From the NCBI GenBank assembly GCA_021307315.1, contig JAJSPD010000093.1, forward strand, positions 1-64,000: a stretch of DNA of 64,000 nt, given 5' to 3'. Of the stretch, positions 1 to 11,103 are shown in pieces. Within the stretch, counting starts at the first letter, position 1. Every line of letters starts with the position of its first letter. The notes under the pieces were generated by a model that had not been told where the DNA came from, ran no database searches, and was given only the letters and a program-made list of their open reading frames with translations. The DNA comes from Bisporella sp. PMI_857 (Eukaryota; Ascomycota; Leotiomycetes; Helotiales; Helotiaceae). The position numbers and the translations under genes are program-made.

Positions 1-1876
1 TCAACAGTCCAAGGGACTCGGAATGAATTGCTTCCATGGAGCCGACTGTGTGAGCAAAGAAGGCCAAAGGCGACCCAGCGTTTGTAGATCCATGGCGGCG
101 GGTAACCTTCAAATCCTCCAATATCAACGGACCAGAATGAGAATCCACACAAGCCGAGAGAAAGCCCTCCGCGCAATGATTCAGCCATAGCTTCTGGTGT
201 TGATTCACAATCACCTCCCCACTGTAATGGAAATCGCTGAGTACCAGCAGTTGCTGTGCGTGCAAAAAGTACAGCCTCATTCTCACCAAACCGGGCTTGA
301 ACAGCCTCATATACTATTTTGTTGTACAAAAACGCATAATAGTTGTGCATCTTCTTTGGGTCAAGAGATTTGTCGAACCATTCGACGTCCTCGCTGGGGA
401 TTCTTTCACCAAAGTCTGTTTTGATTGAATCGATACCTTTGTCAAAAAGCGTATTCAAGCATCCCACATACCAGTCGGCAGCTTCCGGGTTAGTGAAATC
501 TATGATGCCCATACCAGTTTGCCAAAGATCCCATTGCCATATATCGCCATTCTTTCGCTTAAGTAGATAGCCTTTGCTAGCTGCATATTGGAAAACAGGT
601 GAAGCCTGGCCAAGGTAGGGGTTGACCCAGATGCAGACTTTCTTTACTAGCCCTGACACAAAATCAGCTTACATTTGGCATATAGGGAGCCTTGTATATA
701 CCAGATGACTTCAGTCGTGAAATCTGCCCTTTTGGGTCAGGAAACATGTCTGTGTCGAATTCAAAATCACACCAGTTGAATGCTTTCATCCAGAAACAGT
801 CAAAATGAAACACTTCAACTGATATATTCCGCTTATTCATCCCCTCTAGAAATGAATTGACGGTGTTTTCGTCATAATTCGTTGTGAAACTAGTACTAAG
901 CCATAGCCCAAAACTCCAGCTTGGAACCTTTCCAGGTTTTCCAGTCAATATGGAATATTTCCGCAAGACTTCCTTAGGAGATGGTCCATATATTATATAC
1001 CTACAATTCAATTAGACACATCGGCATAGCTACCTAGTGTGAAGAAACATACCATTTCAATCTCTGAGCTTCTACACTAGTCTGAACTCTGCAACATCGT
1101 TCACTTCCAATTTCAAGCTCAACCTTATCCGGAGTATCGATAAAAATGCCATATCCCCGAGAGCTTATCCAAAATGGGACATTCTTGTATGCCTGGTCGC
1201 TCGATGTTCCTCCATCCGCATTCCACAAGGTAACGGTTTGACCGACTTTGTTGAAGGCACCAAAGCGCTCCCCTAAACCGTGTACGGTTTCGCCGACTGA
1301 TAGGGTGGATTGTGTAAACATATAATGACTTAGGTTCCTCATATCGCTAATCTGCATTGGATTGCTCGGTGCTGGACTATATGCGAAGCCGACGCTCCGA
1401 TTGAGAAGTGATGTGAGTTCCTTCGAGCCATCCGTAGCGTGAAACCGAATATCAAAGTCGTGGTCAACTGTCTTTATAGTGGCAGAAATGGATCCTGATC
1501 GAAGCGTGGTAAATTTGTCTGATTTTGTGATTTCTACATCACTGGCTTCTGGCTTGCCTGCCGGATAGAGGTCGAAGTGAGGGCCTGGATCAAGTGCACC
1601 TTGGAAGTGAGTAGCTTCTATAGAGATGACTCCATCAAAGGGAGCTGCAAGATCCTGCGAAAATCATCAGCCACAATAATGATCTAGATGACGGAGGTTT
1701 CTTACGATAGATACAGTAGGCAGGTTCAAAGTGTCAGCTCGCTGACGGATTTTTTTGGTCGGACACAGAAGGCTTAATGCCTTTCCATCCTCTCTATTCG
1801 TGATGGAATACACTTCCTCAGCATACTCGGGACGCTTGCCCTCTGCAACCAGCCACATGCCATCGCGAAACTTCAT
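1..1876 (-). CDS. Alpha-xylosidase, glycoside hydrolase family 31 (3' end beyond window)
   Basis: GH31 enzyme predicted to release alpha-linked xylose from the non-reducing end of xyloglucan oligosaccharides. Exons on the minus strand: 1876-1706, 1654-1053, 1000-702, 646-1 and onward past the edge; introns are 51-55 nt with GT-AG ends. About 572 codons are visible. Residues 1-330 are the N-terminal beta-sandwich with the family sequence GLGERFG. The barrel then shows HFDCFWMK, the nucleophile motif KTDFGER (Asp about 435), the acid/base motif WGGD and SFWSVDIGGF, so the active site is intact. The start MKFRDGMWL fits the YicI-type alpha-xylosidase N-terminus, and no signal peptide is seen, so it is probably intracellular. 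It is divergent from the GH3 gene. An alpha-glucosidase of the same family is less likely because of the YicI-like N-terminus. Confidence 0.88.
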
Positions 1877-2735
1877 GATGAAGGAGAAGGATCAAGTTGC
1901 TTTTCTTGACCACGAACGTGCCAGGAAAAAGGGAAGAGGAAAAAGAATTTGTTGCAATTTAATATGAATTAAATATATGATATGTTGTCCGCGACATATA
2001 GAAACCAGCACAATCCAGACAGAAGACAACAATGAAAGAACCGACTGAAGCTTCTCTGAGCTGCTTGCCTCCAAATTGTTGTGCGCTCGTCAATGACGGG
2101 GAACCGCCCTCCGCTTGGATAATCTTGCATGACAAGGTAGTACTAGTGGAGGGGTAAAAGTGCTCAAGGTCTCACACATATGTACATGATCGGAAGGGTG
2201 ATCAAGAAGATGAAATGAGGTTTTGAGGTCGGTCAACGATCATCCGGGTAAGTAGCCATCTCGACCACTTTAACCTAAAATGGCTAGACCTCCCGAGCGT
2301 GTTTTCCCACCAATTCCTAGCCCCAACTCTCCGTCGCGTCCATAATTATATCTAAACTACGGAGATACATATCAACACATCGCAAGGCCCAACAGCTGCA
2401 CGGAACAATACTCATATTAGCCAGCTAAACGAGCACCGGCTGCGGGGAAACATCTATCCATGCTAGAATTTCGCTTTCAGTCACCATGACCAGATCCAGG
2501 CCTCAGAAATTTCCATTCCAAGGGACTTTATTAGCCGTTGCATATTTTTGGATGAAATGACGGAGATCATGCAGGTACCTAGAAGCTATCCTGTCCTCTG
2601 AAGATTTTTGAGATATAATGTAGGTTAAATCCGCAAGTGCCGGGGCAAGTTGTGCTTCCAATTTCGTTGTTCCGCAATCTACAGTTCGGTACCTACTTGT
2701 GTGCCCTTCGTAAGCTCCTCAAAACCGTAAGAGCA
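1877..2735. promoter_or_regulatory. Shared promoter between GH31 and GH3 genes, with XlnR-like and CreA-like motifs
   Basis: This 859 bp gap separates two divergently transcribed glycosidase genes. It contains two matches to the xylanolytic-activator consensus GGCTRRR, at 2282-2288 (plus) and 2316-2322 (minus), 28 bp apart. It also has three matches to the carbon-repressor CreA consensus SYGGRG, at 2109-2114 (minus), 2146-2151 and 2442-2447. A TATA-like gatataatg lies near 2612, about 120 bp before the GH3 ATG. The motifs are short and degenerate and some are expected by chance; co-regulation is an inference from their clustering and the gene pair. Confidence 0.3.
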
Positions 2736-5324
2736 ATGCTTCTATCGGCCATCGTACCAGCTCTGCTGGTTGGTGTGGTTGCAGGTCAAAATGGAACTCT
2801 TCCAATCTACAAAGATCCCAAGGCTAGTATTGACGACAGAGTGTCCGATCTTCTGTCACGGATGACAATTCAAGACAAAGCGGCTCAGCTTCTCCAGGGA
2901 GATCTCTCAAATTGGATCAATATGACTGATAACACGTTCAATGCGACGGGACTTGCCTGGAATATGGCATACCGGGCAGGTCAAATTTGGTCCGGCTTTC
3001 CCGCCGATCAACAATGGATCGCCGAAGGGATCAAGGTTGGGCAGGACTACCTCTTGCACAATACAACGCTTGGAATACCTGCATTCTTTCAAAATGAGGG
3101 TATTCATGGATTTCTGAGCGGAAACGCAACCATATTCAATTCTCCAATCGCCCACGCTTGTTCTTGGAACCCTGATTTGATCCACAAAATGGGTGCTGCC
3201 ATTGCACAAGAAGCGCTTGCGCTTGGCATTAACCAGTTGCTCGCTCCACTCGGGGATCTAGCTCGCGAGTTGAGGTTTGGCAGAGTTGAAGAGACTTTGG
3301 GTGAGGATGGCTACCTTTCAGGGGAGCTTGGGTATAGCTACATAACTGGTGAGCGATCGGGCTTGTGTCTTGTTTACGTGATACTAATGAATATTGTTAA
3401 GGGCTCCAAGGTGGAAATGTTAGTGCAATGGTGAAGCACTTCGCGGCTTTTGCCAGCCCAGAACAAGGGTTCGTCTTATCTCCTTAAAATAGAGATTTCT
3501 TACTATGCTGGTGGTATAACGGCGGTCCCGGTATTTCGTTTCATCTTGGGTCTCAGTTCCTAGGACTACTTAAATGATCTAGACTAATTTTGTAATATTA
3601 TCACTTGGACGTAGTGCTAACTTGCTGATAGCATAAACACTGCACCTGTTCATGGAGGAGAAAGAGAACTTCGCACCACTTATCTTCCTTCTTATAAGCG
3701 ACAAATCATTGACGCTGGAGTATATTCTGTCATGTCAGCATATCATTCATACGACGGAGTAGCTCTTGTTGCCAATCATCATATTCTAACAGATATTCTT
3801 CGTGATGAATGGGGCTACAAGTACTATGTCATTTCTGATGCTGGAGGTACGGACAGACTCTGCAATGATTTCAAAATGTGTCGCTCTAAGCCAATCGACA
3901 AGGAAGCTATAACGCTCTATGCTCTTCCAGCGGGTAATGATGTTGAAATGGGAGGCGGATCATATAGTAAGTGGTCTTCTCAGAGGCTGGTTCAGGAGTC
4001 CCCTGCTGAAACAAATCTTGTAGGTTTCGAAAAAATACCAAAACTTGTGGAAGAGGGTAGATTGAGTGAAGAGGTTGTTGACACCGCTGTATCTCGTCTT
4101 CTTCGAGCAAAATTTGCAGCAGGACTATTTGAGAATCCGTATCTTGCTGCTCCCGGGGCTGATGAAGCGAACCTTCTCATTCATACACCTGAAACCGTTG
4201 CGCTTGCTCGTCAAATCGATACCGAATCTATTGTGCTTTTGGAGAATCACAATGGAGTCCTGCCTCTCTCAAAGACTGCCAATATTGCTGTCATAGGCCC
4301 GATGGCTGACTTCATGAACTATGGTGACTATGTGCTGAATGGATCTCAGTATCACGGAGTCACACCGCTGGCAGGCATCAAGGCCATCAGTGAAGGGACT
4401 GTAACCTTTGCTCAAGGCTGCGAGCGCTGGTCAAATGATCAGTCAGGGTTTGCGCAAGCAGTCGCAGCTGCAGAAGGGGCCGATGTCGCAGTGGTCGTTG
4501 TTGGGACTTGGTCACGTGACCAAGTTGAGCTTTGGCAAGGATTGAATGCTACTACCGGAGAGCATGTTGATGTGGCATCATTGAAACTGGTCGGTGCTAT
4601 GCCTCACCTTGTCCGAGCAATCATCGACACTGGAAAGCCTACTATTGTTGTATTTTCGTCTGGAAAGCCTATTACCGAACCGTGGATCTCAGAGGATGCG
4701 GCAGCGCTTGTGCAACAATTCTATCCATCTGAAGAGGGTGGTAATGCACTAGCTGACATCCTTTATGGAGTAGCCAATCCCAGCGGAAAGCTTTCAGTTG
4801 GCTTCCCTTATGATGTTGGCACCACACCTATCTACTACGATTATCTCAATTCTGCACGGTATGTTGAGGCAGGTAAAGAGTATGCCAATGGGACTCTTAA
4901 ATTTGGCCATCAATACGTCTTAAACTCACCTGTGCCGCTGTATGAGTTTGGGTACGGAAAGTCTTATTCGACCTTTGTCTACTCTGACTTCTCGCTCTCG
5001 AAGACTAACGCCACTGCTGAAGATATTATCACGGCCAGTGTGAAAGTCACCAACAATTCAACTCGAGACGGGACAGAGGTCGTGCAGTTATATGTTAAAG
5101 ATGTTATTAGTAGCGTTGTCGTCCCGAACATAGTACTCAGGGGCTTTTCAAAAATTCCCATTGCTGCTGGAGAGACGAAGACAGTTGAAATTCCGTTTGC
5201 AGTCAGCGAACTTGGACTTTGGGATCTTCGAATGAAGTACGTGGTAGAGCCTGGAGATTTTATAGCATTTGTGGGCAGCTCCAGTGCTGATCGGAGAGCA
5301 AACGCTACACTTACGGTCTCATAG
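2736..5324 (+). CDS. Secreted glycoside hydrolase family 3 (beta-glucosidase/beta-xylosidase type)
   Basis: Retaining exo-glycosidase predicted to remove terminal beta-glucose or beta-xylose units outside the cell. Exons 2736-3348, 3402-3468, 3632-3966 and 4024-5324 give 771 aa. The start at 2736 gives a signal peptide (MLLSAIVPALLVGVVAG, then QNG). An upstream in-frame start would put polar residues before it. The N-terminal barrel contains KHFAAF and the nucleophile motif YVISDAGG (Asp296). It is followed by the alpha/beta sandwich (from about residue 390) and a C-terminal FnIII-like domain ending ATLTVS. Many NxS/T sites fit secretion. The third intron, 3967-4023, is 57 nt, keeps frame and has no stop, so it can be mistaken for coding sequence. 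Removing it restores the family sequence GGGSYSFEKIP. Pairing with the divergent GH31 suggests a xyloglucan-type substrate; the exact specificity cannot be read from the sequence. Confidence 0.9.
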
Positions 5325-5772
5325 TTCATCACAGAGTGAAGGGTTGGGAGGGGGGAAAGGTGGGAGGTGGCTACAAACCTTGTTAATTGACAACATATTC
5401 TCCCATAATAAGAACACATATCAGAAATTACGATACTTTAGCACCTCATATCGTCAAAATATAGCCGATGTCAGTTCGAAAGAATTGCGCGATCTGTTGG
5501 ACATCATTCAGACATGTGTTCGTGTGGTAAGAGAACTCAACTCCTGTTGCCTTTATTAGTTTCGGGAGTTCCCCACTTCTAAAGAGGCTCAAGGTCACGT
5601 TTACGCGGTACCTCCACTGTCGAACTCCGAACTCCTTTCCATAAGTCGAATATGCGAAAGAGGGCGGCTGATCATCAGCATCAATTTCTTATTCTCTCTC
5701 ATGTTAAAATTTCACAGCCCGCGGTAATCGCATTCCTTTAGACATTGACAACAGAAAGAGTCGTTCAAAGCA
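5325..5772. other. Intergenic, no gene seen
   Basis: 448 bp between the GH3 stop and the D-amino-acid oxidase start, both plus-strand genes. It must hold the GH3 3' end and the oxidase promoter. No conserved motif or small coding exon was recognised. Confidence 0.5.
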
Positions 5773-7047
5773 ATGGCAAAGACATCGCACATAGTGGTGA
5801 TTGGGTAAGCCATGTTCATTATTTGGGGTTCATTCCGGCTAAGAAAAGTAGTGCAGGTGTCTCGGGTCTCACCACGGCTTTGATACTGGCCGAAAATCCT
5901 CGAAACAGAATTACCATTGTGGCAAAGCATATGCCTGGTGACTATGATATTGAATACTGTTCGCCTTGGGCGGGAGCAGATTATGCACCGTATGTTCTTG
6001 TCGATAATTTTATTAAAAAGCCAAGGTATTAATTGCATCAGCTTTGGCACAGCTGGTAGTATTGAAGCTCGCTGGGAACACGAGACTTGGGGTCCTCTAG
6101 CCCATCTAGCGCACAGCGTTCCTGAGGCTGGCATCCATTTCGAGAGTAATTCTCCTCTCGCTGCCATTTCCAAAACTCTAACATCAACCAGAGGCTAGGT
6201 CATGGATCCGTAAAACGTCCACCGGGGATGACGGTCGCGGCGACTTGGGAAAACAGGATCCTTGGTTCAAAGATACCGTCCCCGATGTCAGTATGCTCGG
6301 AACACTCTGAAACCATTTCTCTCTAATAACCCCAAGTTTCGAGTTTTAAGACCAGAAGAACTTCCTCACGGTATCGAAGCAGGAATAGAGTTCACTTCGG
6401 TATGTATTAACACGGCGCTATACCTTCCCTACCTCGTTGGCCAGTGTCGAAAGCATGGAATCATCCTCAAGCGCCAGATCTTAGGCCACATCTCTGAGGC
6501 AACAGCAAGTCATAAATTTGGGCAAAACGCAGATATCGTGATAAATTGCACTGGCCTGATGGCTTCTAGGCTTGGTGGAGTAGAAGACAAGACCATGCAG
6601 CCTGCCCGTGGCCAAACAGTCCTCGTACGCAACGACTCCAAACTTCTCGGCGGCGCCAACGGTACAGAAGACGGGCGCACTGATGAGAATGTATACTTCA
6701 TGAATCGAGCCTCTGGCGGCGGTACAATTATCGGAGGCAGCTATCAGCTTGGAAACTGGGAGTCACAACCTGATCCTAATCTCGCGATGCGAATTATGCA
6801 GCGCGCTGTAGATCTGCATCCTCAGCTTGCTGGTGGGAAAGGCGTCTCTGGGCTAAGTATTGTTAGACATGCGGTTGGGTTGAGGCCGTGGAGGGAGGCT
6901 GGAGTGAGATTGGAGAAGGAGAGGATCGGTAAGCAGTGGGTTGTGCATAATTATGGGCACGCTGGGTACGGATACCAGACATCCTATGCTTGTGCGAGGG
7001 ATGTTGCCAAGTTGGTGGATGAGATTGTTGGTGAAGCAGAAACGTAG
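5773..7047 (+). CDS. D-amino-acid oxidase (FAD-dependent, DAO family)
   Basis: Flavoenzyme that oxidises D-amino acids to 2-oxo acids, ammonia and hydrogen peroxide. Exons 5773-5804, 5852-5989, 6042-6145, 6192-6290 and 6344-7047 give 358 aa, a normal length for the family. The N-terminus [15 protein letters not shown] is the FAD-binding Rossmann motif; it is interrupted by the first intron, so no single open frame starts correctly. Further family signatures are [28 protein letters not shown] (substrate carboxylate-binding Arg region) and the C-terminal [17 protein letters not shown]. The protein ends in AET, so the peroxisomal PTS1 tripeptide found on many fungal D-amino-acid oxidases is absent. 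The splice site near 6343 is the least certain, because the exact acceptor changes one or two residues. It lies between the GH3 and sugar-porter genes on the same strand, with no obvious metabolic link. Confidence 0.9.
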
Positions 7048-7674
7048 TTGACTTGATCAAAGAGAACACCTGCATACAAGATTTTGCAGCCTAATCCTTC
7101 ACAAGTGTCTTGGCCACATGAGAGAGAGCTGCCTGTGTTAGAGGTATAAGCAGTATAAGTCCTTGATTCACGTGCAAACCCTCAAAGTCTAGAGGAATTA
7201 CGGCCCGTGAAGTGTTCTCCAGGCCGGCGTCCTGGACCGTGAACCGGTACATCGTACTAGATATCTGGCATTTTACGAAGAAAGCCAGATTCTTGTCATA
7301 GCTCGTATATCTCTTTTGAGACGATACCCATTATATGAGGAGAAAAGTACGTCGGAGAAATTCCTAGCCAACAAGCCGAGGGCAGGCATAAGCGCGCCTA
7401 TCCTGCACTTCGGGTCGGGTTCACATCTCGGTCTAAATTTTCCGGAACTCAACGGCTGCGATGAAACATCATTTCCGGAAACGAGTTGCAGTGCATATAG
7501 CCTGAGTAAGTGTGGAGGGGTAGCTCTGGGGTAGTTGCTGGGGAAGCGTGAGTGTAGCAAGGCCATTGGGTTTCTGATATAGATATACTCGCCCTCGCCG
7601 TTCTTGCCATCTCGCTCTTGGAAAGTAGGAATTGAGAATCTACGCTTGGGGCGGCTTGATATCAGGATTCTAGG
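7048..7674. other. Intergenic upstream of the sugar porter
   Basis: 627 bp between the oxidase stop and the porter ATG. It contains an inverted CGG motif at 7225-7239 (listed separately). No coding exon was recognised. Confidence 0.5.
7225..7239. promoter_or_regulatory. Inverted CGG-N9-CCG element, possible Zn2Cys6 regulator site
   Basis: The sequence CGG, nine bases, CCG lies about 435 bp before the porter start codon. Inverted CGG triplets with fixed spacing are the usual target of fungal Zn2Cys6 dimers. One copy in GC-rich DNA can occur by chance, so this is only a candidate. Confidence 0.22.
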
Positions 7675-9425
7675 ATGGGGAAAATCTTCAACGTCTCCCT
7701 CGCGATATTCGCGGCAACGGGGTACGTTCTCATACTCTCCTAATTCCAGATCACAGGTTTAATATCTATATAGATCATTCCTCTTCGGCTATGATGCTGG
7801 TGTGATGACTGATGTGATCGGCTCCAACAACTTTCTACGTTACTTTAACACGCACAAAACGTCTGCGATCATTGGCGCCATCAACTCGACCTTCAATGGC
7901 GGTGCAGTCTTCGGCTCTCTCATGGGAGGTTTCACTATGGACCGCTTCGGCCGTAAGAAGACTATTCAGTGCGGTGCGCTGATCTGTCTTTTGGGAGCGA
8001 TTCTCCAGGCCGCGGCGAAAAACCTAGCTATGATTCTTGTTGGTAGAATTTTTGCTGGATGGGCGGTGGGTTTGCTGAGTATGAGTGTGCCGGTTTATCA
8101 GAGCGAGTGTGCGCATCCGGAGATCAGAGGCTTGATTGTAGGGATGGCACAAGAGATGATCGGAGTGGGCTTCATTGTGTAGGTTCGTGATTCTGTGATG
8201 GTAGAAAATGTTGTTAACAGGAATAGCTCGACGTGGATTGGCTACGGTTCTCATCACGCTGGGGATCATACGCAATTTCAGTGGAGGTTCCCACTTGCTT
8301 TCCAGGCGGTGCCATGCATTATTTTAGTCGCGGGCATGCCCTTCTTCCCAGAAAGCCCACGACATCTTATAGCGACCGACAGAGAAGATGAAGCATTAAG
8401 AGTGTTGAAGAAACTGCATTATGATGGCACAAATGGTATACACATTGTCAGGAACATGAATAGCGAGGCTAACCCCAACCAGATGAATGGGTGCAAAGCG
8501 AATTCCACGAAATTAGGAGGACCATTGCGGCAGAAAAGGCAGTGACGGTTCCTGGCTGGAAAATTATGTTCACAACACCGCAGTGGAGGATAAGATTGAT
8601 GCACGGAACCCTGGTCCAAGTTTTCACACAACTTTCAGGAATTAGTACGTTCTTGTTCCGTGCGCATGTCCCATATACTTACATCTTGTAGATGTCATCG
8701 GATACTACCAAGTGCCTATGTACGAAGCTCTCGGATTCACTGGAGGAAAGGCCATCCTTGTCTCAGGAATTTATAACTGCGTGGGTCCCGTCGCAAGTTC
8801 GTCTTTCCTCCCTCGTTTCCCTCGCTTCCTCTAACCACCCCCAGATCTCATCTTCATCGTGTTCGTCCTCGACCGCGTAGGTCGCCGCAAACCCCTCCTC
8901 ATGGGCACTATTGGTATTACCCTTGCCTTAATGTGTGAAGGAATCATCAACTCGCAAAATCCTGGCGGCAAAAAGCACGGGCTCTCCATCGCCGGCGTCT
9001 TCTTCCTTTTCTGCGTCTCCATCATCTTCTCCTTCTCTTTCGGTCCCGTTTCTTGGGTATACATGAGCGAGATTATGCCGATGCAGATCCGTGCTAGAGG
9101 AAACGCTTTTGCGACAGGCATTGGGAATTGGCTTGTTGCTACGTTCTTCGCACAGGTCAGTCCAATTGCCTTGGAGGATATTGGATGGAAGTTCTACTTT
9201 GTGTTCGTTGGTGAGTTTATCTGCCTCCTGTTCCATGAGATCATTGAGCTGATTTGACAAGCATTTAATATCTTGGTGACGTTTCCGACCATCTTTTTCC
9301 TGTTCAAGGAGACCAAACAAGTTAGTTTGGAAGATGTTGATCTGTTGTTTGGTGAGCGGGCTTTGGGTGCTTTGCCGGATGATTTGCAAAAAGAAGCACC
9401 AGAGATCATACAGACTGTAGTCTAA
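7675..9425 (+). CDS. MFS sugar transporter (sugar porter family)
   Basis: Plasma-membrane proton/sugar symporter or facilitator of the 12-TM sugar porter family. Seven exons (7675-7721, 7774-8178, 8221-8435, 8483-8644, 8692-8796, 8845-9210, 9262-9425) give 487 aa; introns are 42-52 nt. Diagnostic motifs are in order: GSFLFGYDAGV in TM1, GGFTMDRFGRKKT between TM2 and TM3, PVYQSE, PESPRHL before the central loop, QLSGINVIGYY in TM7, DRVGRRKP, and VSWVYMSE. The C-terminal tail ETKQVSLEDVDLLFGE matches the PETKG...LEE-type ending. Several motifs are only complete after splicing (the central QLSGIN motif spans intron 4), which supports the exon model. It is slightly short for the family (usual about 500-550 aa). 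The substrate is unknown; the nearby GH31 and GH3 genes suggest a released sugar or short oligosaccharide. Confidence 0.92.
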
Positions 9426-10769
9426 CTGGGGTTGCCACAACTTGATGTTCCGGAGAAGGAGTATGATGAGACTTAGAGAACTAAATTCACCAATTCACCT
9501 GAAATTGTTTAGTCGTCTTGAGACTCGCATGATTTATATCCAGACACAGACAACTTCACGTTGCCATAGCATAAAAGTATGGACGATTACAATTATTTTA
9601 AGAGCAAACAGTAGGATAAGAAGTGTTAGCGCAGCCACGCTCCTCCACCACGCTCGGCCCAGCCCGCACACCACAAACGCCAGAAATCTAGCCTCAGCCA
9701 ATCATCGTTGACAGAATTTTTTTTGACGCAGGTCGCAATGGCGTGGATTCAGGCGCGGGCTTGAGTGTGTGGCGTTGCATGTGACCATGGCGCACCTTTC
9801 TCGAAGGCGATATGGTTATGGTCTGGCAAGGAGGCCATAAAGCGGCTCATGAATTAATCGAATCTGATGGTATTGGAGGCTTGAGATATATATGTATCTA
9901 TATTGCATTCTGTGTTTTGACGCCTGGTGTTAGTTCACGAGCTTTGTGACTTCTTCAGATGAAGGTATATCAGAGGGGTTTTGAGTTTAAATAATTATAA
10001 CGTTTTGTTAAAGAAAAGATTTTGTGTATGAGGGAATTATTACGATTGTGTTGATTTGTGTCTGGTGCTTGGACTGCACTAGGAACTACTGTGACTTCGG
10101 GATTTTTGGGTACTGCTTGCAGTAAATAGAATCTAAAGCATACATCATATCTTTAAACATCTATTTATCCATAACTCATCCAACTTCCACGGCATAAAAC
10201 CTCAAACTATGTATCAAGCTCGCCGTCTGAGGATCGCTGCCCACTTCTCCCTGCCCTGCCCTGCCCTGCCCTACCCTACCCTAGCTTCCTCTTCCTCTGG
10301 TGTCTCCTTTCTACTAGGCATTGAGCAATGTGGTTTGTCGGAGGAAACAAATGTTTCATCACTACGAGGTTCGCATCGCGATGCATCTTCCTCCTCGCCA
10401 CAGCGCTTGGATTCCCAAATTCTTGTGATTTCCTTTTTCGTCGACTTCAAGCACTCATTTCCACTGATGCATTGACAGTCTTGTGCTCCGCGAATCCTAC
10501 GGACGGCGGCTTCCAAGGCTTATCTTCTGGAGACAGATTCCTGGAATTTCAGAAATGCAGATCGAAGGCGTGATCTGAATCTCTTATATGACTCAAGCTT
10601 CATGAAGCATTTGTCAATTTTGATATTTTAGATAATCCGATGGTTCACCAACCGCAGTATCTCAATCGAATGTCAAACTCCGTAATTCCGGGCAAATAGT
10701 CATCAAGCTCTCAGCAAACCACCACCTGTGACTAAGGTGTGCCTCACGAAATGCGTGGTTTGAAATTAC
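9426..10769. other. Intergenic, no convincing gene
   Basis: 1.3 kb after the porter stop. It has AT-rich stretches (9960-10030) and the CTGCC/CTACC simple repeat at 10250-10284. Short overlapping frames on both strands between 10209 and 10573 lack recognisable domains and are read as chance frames. Confidence 0.5.
10250..10284. repeat. Pentanucleotide tandem repeat, CTGCC then CTACC units
   Basis: Four CTGCC units pass into two CTACC units and a partial unit. It resembles the fungal telomere repeat CCCTAA only superficially and is far too short and imperfect to be telomeric. Confidence 0.85.
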
Positions 10770-11066
10770 TTACTTATACACCCTGTAGTTGAGCATTAAA
10801 TGTTTTAGTTTGCTGAGATCCCGCATCGTGCATAGAAACCGTCCATACTCAGAGAATTCTGAGAGACCATATAGATTCACCCATAGATACTCGAGATCCG
10901 AACGATCCATGGAAACATTGCGAGGAAACAGCACATCGATTTCCGGATTGATCCAGAGAAGATGCTCGGAGCTGAGGCTCATATTGACATTTCTGAACTT
11001 CTGAACCTCAACCCGTGCCTCCCGATTAACACTTAGCAGTGGGTTCTCGTAATTCCGTATCCTCAA
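10770..11066 (-). pseudogene. 2EXR-domain-like C-terminal fragment
   Basis: A 98-codon open frame with no ATG start; an in-frame TGA lies just upstream. It contains LLSVNREARVEV and LLWINPEIDVLFP, which resemble the central (C/N)RESR and NPE(I/L)DT(L/V)Y signatures of the 2EXR domain, a large family of fungal proteins of unknown function. The N-terminal half of the domain (an LPxELRxxIW-type motif) was not found intact upstream. This looks like a decayed copy or the last exon of a gene whose earlier exons I cannot resolve. The neighbouring frame 11104-11703 is in another frame and may be part of the same locus. Confidence 0.35.
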
Positions 11067-11103
11067 ACATCATGTTTCCGGCTTGGCCCAAATGCCATGC
11101 ACA

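Noticed and set aside
4979..5419. 146-codon minus-strand frame
   Set aside because: Antisense shadow of the GH3 C-terminal domain; no family resemblance.
5712..6173. 153-codon minus-strand frame
   Set aside because: Antisense to the D-amino-acid oxidase exons and introns.
10250..10284. CCCTG/CCCTA repeat as an interstitial telomere
   Set aside because: The unit is five bases and not CCCTAA; too short.
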